Positions 1 to 6,465 of a stretch of 16,582 nucleotides of DNA are shown one piece after another. Source of the DNA: Planctomycetaceae bacterium (GTDB taxonomy: Bacteria; Planctomycetota; Planctomycetia; Planctomycetales; Planctomycetaceae). Where the stretch lies: the NCBI GenBank assembly GCA_023258825.1, contig JALQWE010000010.1, positions 1 to 16,582 of the forward strand, given 5' to 3'. Made by a program: the position numbers and the translations under genes. Position 1 is the first letter of the stretch. Each line of letters begins with the position of its first letter. The notes under the pieces are model-generated. The model did not search any database, was not told the origin of the DNA, and was given only the letters and a program-made list of their open reading frames with translations.

Positions 1-388
1 GCAGACAAACCCAGATCCATCCCGTGCCTGCGGTGAGTCCGAATCCAAGGCGGCAGTCTTCCGGTCGCCCACTGCATTCATCACCGCGTGCGTCTCGGTA
101 ACCACCATTGCCGGGCAATTCCACAAAAATCGGGTAGCGTTTTTCGGAATCCCAGTCATGAGGAAGCCACAAAATGCAGGCCAATTCTGACGAATGCCCT
201 TCTGGAACATAGCGGACCCGGCGACCGGCCCGCGGTTCAGCGTCTTCCACCTCCGGGACGACCATGTCTGCCGCCACTGTTCGCCAGTCCGGCCATGTCG
301 GCTGGGAATTCTGAGCGATCGCGGCGTGGGGGTCGCTGATCAGGGCCATCAGCAAGGCCAGGACGGAGACGGCGACTGCAACGTTCAT
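1..388 (-). CDS. Exported protein, N-terminal part (runs off left edge)
   Basis: Reading the minus strand from an ATG at 388-386 gives an open frame of 129 codons with no stop before the window edge. The first 25 residues form a clear Sec signal peptide: hydrophobic core VAVSVLALLMALI and a likely cut after AIA, before Q26. The mature part runs through RYPIFVELPGNGGYRDARGD and on to GWIWVCL. A YPIFVELPGNGG-type strand and turn is what I would expect near the oxyanion region of a secreted alpha/beta-hydrolase or esterase-like protein. The nucleophile region lies outside the window, so the enzyme class is inference. The start lies 74 bp after the subunit III-like gene in the same direction, so co-transcription is plausible. 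No strong Shine-Dalgarno is visible; GGA sits about 13 nt upstream. Real coding is well supported, the function weakly. Confidence 0.75.
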   Translation of the reverse strand, partial: MNVAVAVSVLALLMALISDPHAAIAQNSQPTWPDWRTVAADMVVPEVEDAEPRAGRRVRYVPEGHSSELACILWLPHDWDSEKRYPIFVELPGNGGYRDARGDECSGRPEDCRLGFGLTAGTGWIWVCL

Positions 389-462
389 GGGGCTGAGTTT
401 CCATGCCGGACAAAATGCTGTGTGGCCGTCGTCTGATTGCTGCGATTCACGGTGTGCCGGGT

Positions 463-1044
463 TCAACCGATGTTGGATGTGGTGAACACAAACAGAATGC
501 AGAGCCAGACGACGCCCAGGATGTGCCAGAAGCCTGAGGCGAATGTCACCCCCCACGAATACTCATGATCGTAGCGATCTGCGAACGCGGAAAGCGTCAC
601 CCACAGCAGCACCGACTGAGCGACCAGAAAATGCATGCCGTGCAGAGCGGTGAACATCACCACAAAACTGTGGACACCCAGCTGGGAATTGTCGGCGGTG
701 CGAGCTCCTTTGTCCATGGCCCACAGGCCATAGCCCTGCACGATCACAAACAGCATGGCGGAGACCAGAGCCTGTAACAACGCCCTACGGAACTCGGGCT
801 GTTTTTCACGACGCACGCAGGCCCGGGCTCGTTCCATGTACCAGCTGCCCGCCACCAGCAATCCGGTGCTGACGAGGAAGGCCCACGGCAGCCGCAGTCG
901 GTCTGAAGGGGTCTGGCGACCGAAGAGAGCGGCCAGCAGAAATGAGCCACTGATGACCAGAATGGCCTGGCACACCGTAGCAAGGTAAAAGCGGCGGGCC
1001 AGTGAAACGCGAATCAGATCCCAGCGATTGGCCATGGCACTCAT
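463..1044 (-). CDS. Heme-copper oxidase subunit III-like membrane protein
   Basis: The 193-residue protein has five predicted transmembrane segments at about 19-41, 52-70, 88-109, 126-153 and 164-188. The last two carry the family signature: TALHGMHFLVA around 132-142 and GFWHILGVVWL at 171-181. The second matches the YWHFVDVVWL-type helix of cytochrome c/quinol oxidase subunit III, except that the usual Asp is Gly177. Family members sit in the inner membrane beside the catalytic subunit I. The five-helix length resembles the short subunit III of bo3- and caa3-type enzymes rather than the seven-helix form. No subunit I or II gene is in this window. It starts 62 bp after the VKOR/DsbA gene on the same strand. 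An alternative ATG exists at codon 4 (1035), and neither start has a clear ribosome binding site. Family call firm; which oxidase it serves is unknown. Confidence 0.85.
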   Translation of the reverse strand: MSAMANRWDLIRVSLARRFYLATVCQAILVISGSFLLAALFGRQTPSDRLRLPWAFLVSTGLLVAGSWYMERARACVRREKQPEFRRALLQALVSAMLFVIVQGYGLWAMDKGARTADNSQLGVHSFVVMFTALHGMHFLVAQSVLLWVTLSAFADRYDHEYSWGVTFASGFWHILGVVWLCILFVFTTSNIG

Positions 1045-1106
1045 CGACGTTCGGACGGGAAAGGATCAACTGGACAGAACAGCCAGGGACCCACGTCCGG
1101 ATCCAC

Positions 1107-2831
1107 TTATTTGGGCTGCGCCTTTTCCATTTCCCGACTGATCATAGAACACAACCAGTCCTTTTGAACCTGGCCATTCACGGCAGAAGTGGAAAACATC
1201 ATCTTTGGCACGGAACCGGAACCCACCTTGACATACAGATCCACGTGCCTCGCGATGTATTTCGCGGGAACGCCGGATTCCAGCTCTTTCTTCAGGGCCT
1301 GAGCCCCCACCAGTTTTTCTGCATGAGCCTTTGCTGCAGCGGCCGAGCGGTTTTCGGCGAACATCCAGTCGTGAAATTCCTCGTACTTTTCCGGCTGACA
1401 ACGCCAGACCGCAACGGCCAGCCGGCCAAGCTGGCAGGCACCCGCGTGGCCCGACCCCGTCGCAGCGCGATTGCAGGAACGTTCCAGTGGAACCGGCAAG
1501 GCAATCACGGCGACGTCATCCCCAAACTGCTGCAGAGCACCGCGAATGGCCTTGTGCGTTTCACGGCAGTGAGGACACGTGTAATCGAACATTTCCACGA
1601 ACACATAACGTGCATCGGCAGACCCCAGCAGTGGCCATGCCCGCACGTCCAGGGTGATCGGCCCACTGACGCCAGCCACCGTGATTTTGCGGGGGGCTGG
1701 TTTTTCGGCCGGTGTCGTGACCGTCGCGGGATCAGCCGGTTGGGTCGGGGACTGTGGGTTGGTGGTCGGTTCGGTGCCAGAGACCCCGACGGGAGCAGTG
1801 TTTACTGCCGCTGCGGCAGGCGTTGCGAGAGCGGGTTCGGCAGCCGGTACTGAGGGCTGGCTGGCGGCAGGGGTGTCATCAGATGCAACGACAGACTGGA
1901 CGATGTTCGGACCGTCTGCCGGTCCCTGAGTCACCTCATCAGGTGTGCTGGTCAGCATCACCATCGGACTGTGCCAGAGGGCATTGTGGAATGGCGAAAG
2001 CATCAGCAACATGGCCGACAGATCGGGTGCTTTTGAGCTTACCTGTTTGGCGGATCCGGAGGAATCGGTGGTCGGTGCAGCGAACTCGTCCGCCGGGGCC
2101 GGGGGATCCGCTTCCGGTGCTGCGAACTCTTCACCCGGGGCGGAAAATTCTTCACCTGGGGCCGCGAACTCTGCGTCAGGAGCAGAGAATTCCGACGTTT
2201 CCGCGTTTCCAGCCGCCGGAGTCACGTAGTCAGGAACGACAATCTGAAACGTGGGTTCCTGTTTCGTCAGCAGTTGACTGACGATCAGCAGCGATGCGGC
2301 GATCAGTCCGTTTCCGAGGGACTTAAGACGAATGGTGCTGGAAATCCGCGGTGAGAGCAGTGTGGTTCCGGCCAGAATCAGTCCGCAGGTATGAACGGCA
2401 ATGCAGTAGGGACAAATGTGCTGAAGTGCAAAAATCTGCAGTCCCATGAACCAGAAGGCTACCAGACCCGCGGCGACGAAACCCGTCGTCAGGCCACTCC
2501 AGAGCCAGCGATGAAACACGACCGGCGTTGGTCGGCTGACAAAAAACAACAGGCTCAGCAGAGTGGCATACAGCCCGGCGGCCGGAAGACTGACCGGAAT
2601 TCCGAGGACTTTGGACCAGCGGCTGTTCAGCACGTGCCCACAGTCCACGATTTCTCCGGATCCGCAGCCATAAACCGGCTGCATCTGCAGTGCTGTCCAG
2701 GCGAGATACCCCGAAATGACCAGTCCCGTTGCACACAGACTTCTGAGGCTCCAGGCGGTGCGTGAGGAGATCCCGGGCACGGTCGTGATGGTCCCCGGGG
2801 CAGTTGGGGCAGAGGCGTTGACACTGGTCAT
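1107..2831 (-). CDS. VKOR-DsbA (thioredoxin-fold) fusion, membrane disulfide-forming protein
   Basis: From ATG 2831 the protein has 574 residues. This start is preferred over the upstream GTG at 2837 because GAAGG lies 7 nt before it. The N-terminal half is a vitamin K epoxide reductase domain with four to five membrane helices: loop cysteines C56 and C64 (YGCGSGEIVDCGHVLNSRWS), then the quinone-side CPYC at 140-143. A long periplasmic linker (about 195-380) rich in Ala, Pro and Glu contains short tandem repeats. The C-terminal thioredoxin fold (about 405-565) has a DsbA-like CPHC at 419-422, extra cysteines C453 and C466, and a likely cis-proline P542 in GSVPKMMF. Known VKOR-Trx fusions oxidise substrate cysteines and pass electrons to quinone. 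Here the Trx domain would face the periplasm. It is the first gene of a possible operon with the oxidase subunit III-like gene. Confidence 0.93.
   Translation of the reverse strand: MTSVNASAPTAPGTITTVPGISSRTAWSLRSLCATGLVISGYLAWTALQMQPVYGCGSGEIVDCGHVLNSRWSKVLGIPVSLPAAGLYATLLSLLFFVSRPTPVVFHRWLWSGLTTGFVAAGLVAFWFMGLQIFALQHICPYCIAVHTCGLILAGTTLLSPRISSTIRLKSLGNGLIAASLLIVSQLLTKQEPTFQIVVPDYVTPAAGNAETSEFSAPDAEFAAPGEEFSAPGEEFAAPEADPPAPADEFAAPTTDSSGSAKQVSSKAPDLSAMLLMLSPFHNALWHSPMVMLTSTPDEVTQGPADGPNIVQSVVASDDTPAASQPSVPAAEPALATPAAAAVNTAPVGVSGTEPTTNPQSPTQPADPATVTTPAEKPAPRKITVAGVSGPITLDVRAWPLLGSADARYVFVEMFDYTCPHCRETHKAIRGALQQFGDDVAVIALPVPLERSCNRAATGSGHAGACQLGRLAVAVWRCQPEKYEEFHDWMFAENRSAAAAKAHAEKLVGAQALKKELESGVPAKYIARHVDLYVKVGSGSVPKMMFSTSAVNGQVQKDWLCSMISREMEKAQPK
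2073..2192 (-). repeat. In-frame tandem repeat in the VKOR-DsbA linker
   Basis: Forty codons encode a degenerate run of units of the form E-F-x-A-P-x-x-E (EFSAPDAEFAAPGEEF and onward, ending DEFAAP). At DNA level GAATTC/GAGTTC-containing units recur on the minus strand. The segment lies between the last VKOR helix and the thioredoxin fold, so it is probably a flexible, acidic, proline-rich spacer on the outer face of the membrane. Unit number could vary between strains. Confidence 0.75.
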
Positions 2832-3188
2832 GGACACACCTTCAGAGCACTTCGGGGAAAAAGAACACGACAGGTTTCAATCCGCACAGCGACGAAACCC
2901 GGGATGTCGCATCCTGACTGACGGCGGTCAACGCCCCACTGGGCGATCGCCTGCAATCCCGGTCTCTGAAACACGTATTAAACAACCCAGGCGAAGCCAC
3001 GCCTGAAGGGGGCCGCAGGCTGACCCAGTCAACCCAGTCCTCTCACAGTGTTTAATATGTTGCTAGTATACACGCTGAGAAAACCCGGGTACGGTAAAAT
3101 TCCAGAAGCTCAGGATTTTCCGAACGGGCAGACTTCGCAGTTCTGGCTGACCCTGATGTTGCCGGTGCTCCTGCGTCGGTCGTGGCGT

Positions 3189-3221
3189 GCATTCCGCGGG
3201 ATTTTGCCCGCGTTGTAATGC
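3189..3221. repeat. Inverted repeat able to form a hairpin
   Basis: CGCGGG (3195-3200) and CCCGCG (3207-3212) are perfectly complementary around a 6-nt ATTTTG loop. The outer arms GCATT (3189-3193) and AATGC (3217-3221) pair as well, giving an 11-bp interrupted stem. There is no T-run, so it is not a standard intrinsic terminator. It sits inside the repeat-rich intergenic stretch. Confidence 0.55.
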
Positions 3222-3277
3222 GTGTTGCAGGGACTTTGTCGGTCATACCTGTCTGGAGGGCAGCTTTTTGCGTGAGC

Positions 3278-3476
3278 GCGCAATTGCATCCGGGCCGGCT
3301 TGGCCGCTGCGTTTCGGTTTGCAACCACGGATGGACTGGGAAAGCGCAGTTCCACCTTAGCTGGCTCAGATGTGCGGCTTGAGTATCAGACCACGGATAG
3401 GCACAGATAAGCACGGATGGACCGGGCGGACTTGCGGGGCGCAGTTCCATCTGGGTCGGTACAGACTTGCGGCTTG
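3278..3476. repeat. Dispersed imperfect direct repeats (GCGCARTTSCATC / CACGGATGGAC type)
   Basis: Three copies of a GCGCA-A/G-TT-x-CA-T/C-C core occur at 3278-3290, 3344-3355 and about 3440-3450. Two of them are preceded by CACGGATGGACYGGG (starting about 3326 and 3412), and CACGGATAGGCACAGATAAG lies between. After each full copy comes TGCGGCTTG. The unit length is about 86 bp between the last two copies. This is non-coding repeat DNA, probably a family dispersed in the genome. Confidence 0.65.
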
Positions 3477-3525
3477 GCAGGAGCCGCGCCCTCCCGAGGG
3501 GTGGTTTGACGGCTTGGCAGGAGCC
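3471..3525. repeat. Exact 15-bp direct repeat, 40-bp spacing
   Basis: GGCTTGGCAGGAGCC occurs at 3471-3485 and again at 3511-3525. Each copy is followed by related C-rich sequence (GCGCCCTCCC and ACGACTTCCT). The repeat ends about 60 bp before the stop codon of the small lipoprotein gene, which is read towards it. Confidence 0.7.
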
Positions 3526-3588
3526 ACGACTTCCTGATGCAATCTGAGGGTCCACGCGTGCTTAGGCTGATCATTCGCACGGTGTTGA

Positions 3589-3852
3589 TCAGAAGGTGCG
3601 AAGCTGATCCACCTGAACCATTTGAGGTCCCTGAGGGCCGTTCACTGGTGCGAGGAGCGCTGTGGATGGGACGTTGGGATTGTAGATTCCGGCGGAGGGA
3701 TAAGCCGGTGCGGCAGCGCCACAGGCGCCGGTCTGGCAGGGAGCACATCCACCACCGTAACCACCATAGCCACCACCACAGCCCATCAGGCAGCAGCCGC
3801 TGGCCGAGGTGACAATGAACAGGCACACAGCAAGATTGAGCAAGCGCGTCAT
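3589..3852 (-). CDS. Small Cys/Gly-rich probable lipoprotein
   Basis: An 87-residue protein. A short positively charged start (MTRLLN) and a hydrophobic stretch lead to SASGCC, a slightly degenerate lipobox with the lipidated Cys at position 20; Ala instead of Leu is at -3. The mature part is a Gly/Tyr/Cys-rich patch (CGGGYGGYGGGCAPCQTGAC, residues 25-44) followed by a Pro-rich, disordered-looking tail. Seven cysteines in 44 residues are unusual for such a short exported protein. The start is well supported by GGAGG 7 nt before the ATG. I do not recognise a named family. Gly-rich, Cys-rich small lipoproteins of this style are common in planctomycetes. The gene stands alone between two gene-poor stretches. 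Confidence 0.8.
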   Translation of the reverse strand: MTRLLNLAVCLFIVTSASGCCLMGCGGGYGGYGGGCAPCQTGACGAAAPAYPSAGIYNPNVPSTALLAPVNGPQGPQMVQVDQLRTF

Positions 3853-4050
3853 TTGAGAGCCTCCGAGGTGTTACCGGGATCCGGCAACAGGCGGGACAGA
3901 GTGTGCGCGGCCTCGCACCATGTGGATCTTCAGCTGACAGAAAAGTGCTTCCTGCTGGCAGCTGAACGCGGGTGAGAAGAAACCGGCAAACTTGAGAGGA
4001 GAGAAAGAGAGGAGCTTTGAACTGCAGGAATCTCAGTTCGAGTGATTCGA

Positions 4051-4080
4051 AGGTTAGTGCGAATCGGCAAAACAGGTCAA
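4051..4080 (-). promoter_or_regulatory. Possible sigma70 promoter for the small lipoprotein gene
   Basis: On the minus strand TTGACC (4080-4075) is followed after 18 nt by TAACCT (4056-4051). The -35 matches consensus at five of six positions, the -10 at only three. It would give a leader of nearly 200 nt before the ATG at 3852. A candidate only. Confidence 0.25.
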
Positions 4081-4290
4081 GAGGGAATTCCGGTCGGAAT
4101 TTTTGGCGGGAACATGTTCCGGGAGCCGGGGGGCGTTGAGCGAATGCCAGCACCTGCGTCTGTTGGGGATCTTTCCCGGGATCAGCATTGAAAATCCATT
4201 GAAATCACGCATGGAAATGATCGATCGGGCGATCCCTGAACCCCATCAGAGCATTCCCCAACGCTGTTCCGCCCAGGGGCGGACTCCGGA

Positions 4291-4460
4291 TCAGAACATC
4301 ACACCGATCCGTCTGCGTCAGCACGACATCCTCACTCGTGACCGCCGTGCTTTTCCAGGGGCCAAAACACGTGAACCATACGTCCCGGAACTCGCCCGGA
4401 CCGTAAAACGACAGTTGGATGGCCCTATATTTCTTGCCCCATATTCCGTCGTTCTTCCCT
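4291..4460 (+). repeat. Left copy of long imperfect direct repeat flanking the HEPN cassette
   Basis: The copy begins at TCAGAACATC and is best conserved at 4382-4425 (GTCCCGGAACTCGCC, then GGACCGT, AAACGACAG, TGGATGGCCC). That segment has only four differences from 6006-6049. Homology continues patchily on both sides: ACTCG upstream, CCATATT and TCCCT downstream. Same orientation as the right copy. Confidence 0.75.
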
Positions 4461-4744
4461 ATTTCTTCGGAAGTCTGGTGGGAGGAGAGAGTTTTCGGTA
4501 CTTTTCCATCAGTGGCCGTCCTCTATTCCTGAATGCGCACCTCAGCCCATTTGATGATCCACTCGATTGCGAAACTCCTGTTTGCGGCGGGCAGTCGTCG
4601 TTCGCAGTTTGTTCAACTTGTTTGAACTGCTCTAATCTGCAGAAATTCAAAACGCTGAAACAGCCACAACTGGCCGGCGCAATTCGCGAGGTGCGACGGT
4701 AGACTTGAGAGATTGCCGAAAATCCTGGTTTTGGAGTGGACGAC

Positions 4745-5164
4745 GTGAATAAAAAGGAGTTGAAGCGATTAGCAAATGACCGCGTTGAAGACGCCAAAAT
4801 CCTGCTCAGTAACCAGCGCTGGGGAGCATCCTACTACCTCCTGGGATATGCAGTAGAGACAGCATTGAAGGCGTGTATCCTGAAATTCGTCGAAGAGACC
4901 GGGGTGATCTTTTCGGACAAAAAATTCGCTGAAAAGTGTTGGACTCATAAATTCGACGAATTGTTGAAGCAGGCGAACCTGGAACCCATACTTTCTCGCG
5001 ACATCAGTGCTAATCCTGTACTCGGCAGTTACTGGAGCATCGTTGTTTCCTGGACTGAAGTATGCCGGTATCAACAAAAAGAAGAAACTGATGCTCAAAG
5101 CCTTTACAATGCCGTTACGAACGACCCTGACGGAGTACTTCCATGGATAACCCGACATTGGTGA
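4745..5164 (+). CDS. HEPN-domain protein
   Basis: The start is taken as GTG at 4745 because GGAG lies 8 nt upstream and related proteins typically begin with a short N-K-x-E-L-segment. A GTG at 4736 is the alternative. The 139-residue, all-helical protein shows the HEPN core RWGASYYLLGYAVETALKAC at 25-44, CWTHKFDELL around 65-74, then WSIVVSWTEVCRY at 97-109 and a terminal GVLPWITRHW. HEPN proteins are commonly RNases or the RNase half of nucleotidyltransferase-HEPN pairs. The usual R-x4-6-H motif is not evident, so catalytic activity is uncertain. Local GC is low (26/60 at 4741-4800, 25/60 at 4921-4980), which suggests transfer. It overlaps the next gene by 22 bp, so the pair is almost certainly co-translated. 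Confidence 0.88.
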   Translation: MNKKELKRLANDRVEDAKILLSNQRWGASYYLLGYAVETALKACILKFVEETGVIFSDKKFAEKCWTHKFDELLKQANLEPILSRDISANPVLGSYWSIVVSWTEVCRYQQKEETDAQSLYNAVTNDPDGVLPWITRHW

Positions 5165-5541
5165 ATGAACAGATTGATGATGGCGCGCTGCTTCTGCAGC
5201 ATCTGAGGGAAAAGGGTTTTGATGTTGCCGTTGGCTTTTGGGCTCTCACCACTGACGATGCGAGATGGATTCTCTACATTGCATCCCCCGAGATTGAGAA
5301 GCAGGGTCTTGCCGATGCTTTTCGCGCGGTCAACATTGAACTTGGAGGAACAGGTTTCCACTGGATCCAACGGTCAGATGTCAGACTCATAAGTAGCAAT
5401 CATCCGATAGCGACTGACGCAATCTCATTCGGAAGCGATCGATTTGCAACGAGATTCGGCGGCCGAAAACTCGGCGGTTTGATCATTGAGAGCGCATACA
5501 TCTATCCGATTACGGTAAGCGTACTCCCCAACCACAGCTGA
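5143..5541 (+). CDS. Unrecognised partner of the HEPN protein
   Basis: A 132-residue protein from ATG 5143, with GGAG 7 nt upstream (5132-5135). A GTG at 5161 overlapping the HEPN stop by 4 nt is a possible second start. It has no signal peptide or membrane segment. An acidic N-terminus (VNEQIDDGALLLQHLREKGF) is followed by alternating strands: DVAVGFWALTTDDARWILYI, then the segment ending RAVNIELGGTG, and a mixed C-terminal half. I do not recognise a named family and see no nucleotidyltransferase GS-x10-DxD motif, so it is not an ordinary MNT partner. Tight overlap with the HEPN gene suggests a partner, regulator or antidote. That is inference from context only. Confidence 0.8.
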   Translation: MDNPTLVNEQIDDGALLLQHLREKGFDVAVGFWALTTDDARWILYIASPEIEKQGLADAFRAVNIELGGTGFHWIQRSDVRLISSNHPIATDAISFGSDRFATRFGGRKLGGLIIESAYIYPITVSVLPNHS

Positions 5542-6198
5542 CGCGGGTTGTACCATAGCAGCCTTCCTGTTTCTGTTTCTTCAGGACGTGGAGGCCCTGC
5601 GAATGGCGAGTTTGACGAGTGCTTCGGTGTGTGAGATGTGGTGAGATCGGTTGCTGCAACCTGGGGGCCACCCATCTGTCATTTGGCCGCTTCAGCCTGC
5701 AGGTCTGCCGGAAAAGAGCGGGCGGCAAGTACCACTCCGCTATTAAAGCTGGTCACGAAAACGTGAACCAATCCTGACGAGGTTGCTGGCAACGCGGAAC
5801 AGCACGAATCACGTGTCTACCGGCTTCGCCATCGAAGCAGAGCACACAGCCGTCGGCCAGATGACCCGGGAGGACGACCGCACCGGAAGACTCGCGCCAT
5901 GCCCCTTTGAGTGGGACACAACATCAGAACGTCCCCCGAATCCGACAGCGATCGCCACTCGCGAACACTGTGTTTTCTGTGGAATTCCAAAACTCCTGAA
6001 AAAGAGTCCCGGAACTCGCCTGGACCGTCAAACGACAGGTGGATGGCCCAATGTTTGGTCCGCCATATTTAGTCCCGCATATTTTCCCTGACAAAATCCA
6101 TTGACAGCGGCTAGCGCCCGTTCCTGGCAAGGTTTTGATTCTGCAGATCACCCCAAAACAACTCTTCCTTTCAGAAGAAACCACGGTATTACTCAACC
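5542..6198. other. Intergenic stretch between the two plus-strand cassettes
   Basis: No supported gene. It contains the right copy of the long direct repeat (5924-6088). Two overlapping open frames (5783-6091 plus, 6208-5924 minus) simply translate the repeat. A minus-strand frame at 5728-5510 has no ribosome binding site. A perfect TTGACA at 6101-6106 lies about 95 bp before the next gene but has no good -10 at normal spacing. Confidence 0.5.
5924..6088 (+). repeat. Right copy of long imperfect direct repeat flanking the HEPN cassette
   Basis: Begins TCAGAACGTC and shares the conserved core with the left copy at 6006-6049, plus matching flanks: ACTCG, TTCCAAAAC before the core, and CCATATT, TCCCTGA after it. 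The start-to-start distance to the left copy is about 1.6 kb, enclosing the HEPN gene and its partner. Confidence 0.75.
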
Positions 6199-6465
6199 AT
6201 GACCTCAACCATCGACATCACAGCGTTCAATCGCGGAACTGATCCGATTCTGCAGTTCATTACTGTGGATCAGGCTCGGGCGATTGTCCAGTTTCGTGGA
6301 GATGCCGCATTGCGGAAGAGGATCGACCAACTTGCTGAACTGGCAAATGAAGGCGAGTTGTCCGAAGAAGAGCGGGCTGAGTACGAAGGTTACGTTCACG
6401 CCAACAAGTTTGTGGCGATTTTTCAGGCAAAAGCGCGCAAGCTTCTGAGTAACTCCCGGTCATGA
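6199..6465 (+). CDS. Small acidic helical protein paired with HNH nuclease
   Basis: An 88-residue soluble protein. The second half is a charged helical hairpin: KRIDQLAELANEGELSEEER at 40-59, then AEYEGYVHANKFVAIFQAKA at 60-79. I have seen this LAE-x-AN-EG-x-L-x-EERAEYE pattern in small proteins next to HNH nucleases in planctomycetes and cyanobacteria. I recall no function for it. Its TGA stop overlaps the ATG of the HNH gene (ATGA), so translation is coupled. An antitoxin, immunity or accessory role is inference. No strong Shine-Dalgarno precedes the ATG. Confidence 0.8.
   Translation: MTSTIDITAFNRGTDPILQFITVDQARAIVQFRGDAALRKRIDQLAELANEGELSEEERAEYEGYVHANKFVAIFQAKARKLLSNSRS

Larger units (their letters stand above)
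2832..3588. other. Gene-poor intergenic stretch with short repeats
   Basis: I find no convincing gene here. The part next to 2831 is the leader of the VKOR-DsbA gene, with GAAGG at its end. From about 3186 onward the sequence is built of hairpins and imperfect direct repeats (see separate entries). Open frames exist on the minus strand (for example 3555-3052) but translate the repeats, have low-complexity composition and lack a ribosome binding site. They are not called as genes. Confidence 0.6.
3853..4735. other. Gene-poor stretch between small lipoprotein gene and HEPN gene
   Basis: No supported gene. It holds the purine-rich leader side of the lipoprotein gene (around 3995-4020), the left copy of a long direct repeat (4291-4460), and about 270 bp leading to the HEPN gene. 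A plus-strand open frame from 4103 to 4702 spans the repeat but has no ribosome binding site and no recognisable protein character, so it is treated as chance. Confidence 0.5.

Noticed and set aside
1002..1853. Plus-strand open frame of 283 codons
   Set aside because: Shadow of the VKOR-DsbA gene on the other strand, which has clear domains.
2073..2192. Possible CRISPR-like array
   Set aside because: The repeats are short, degenerate, in frame and without spacers; they encode a protein linker.
3052..3555. Minus-strand open frame of 167 codons
   Set aside because: It translates the intergenic direct repeats, is compositionally odd and has no ribosome binding site.
3386..4153. Minus-strand open frame of 255 codons
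   Set aside because: It overlaps the better supported small lipoprotein gene out of frame and shows no domain or start signal.
4611..4650. Inverted repeat and TTGTTC/TAATCT pair as HEPN promoter
   Set aside because: Both elements match consensus at only three of six positions, and the inverted repeat relies on wobble pairs.
4103..4702. Plus-strand open frame of 199 codons before the HEPN gene
   Set aside because: It spans the left direct repeat. The matching right copy is not open in a homologous way, and there is no ribosome binding site.
5783..6208. Overlapping plus and minus open frames between the two cassettes
   Set aside because: They translate the right copy of the long direct repeat. 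The left copy does not preserve either frame beyond a short segment.
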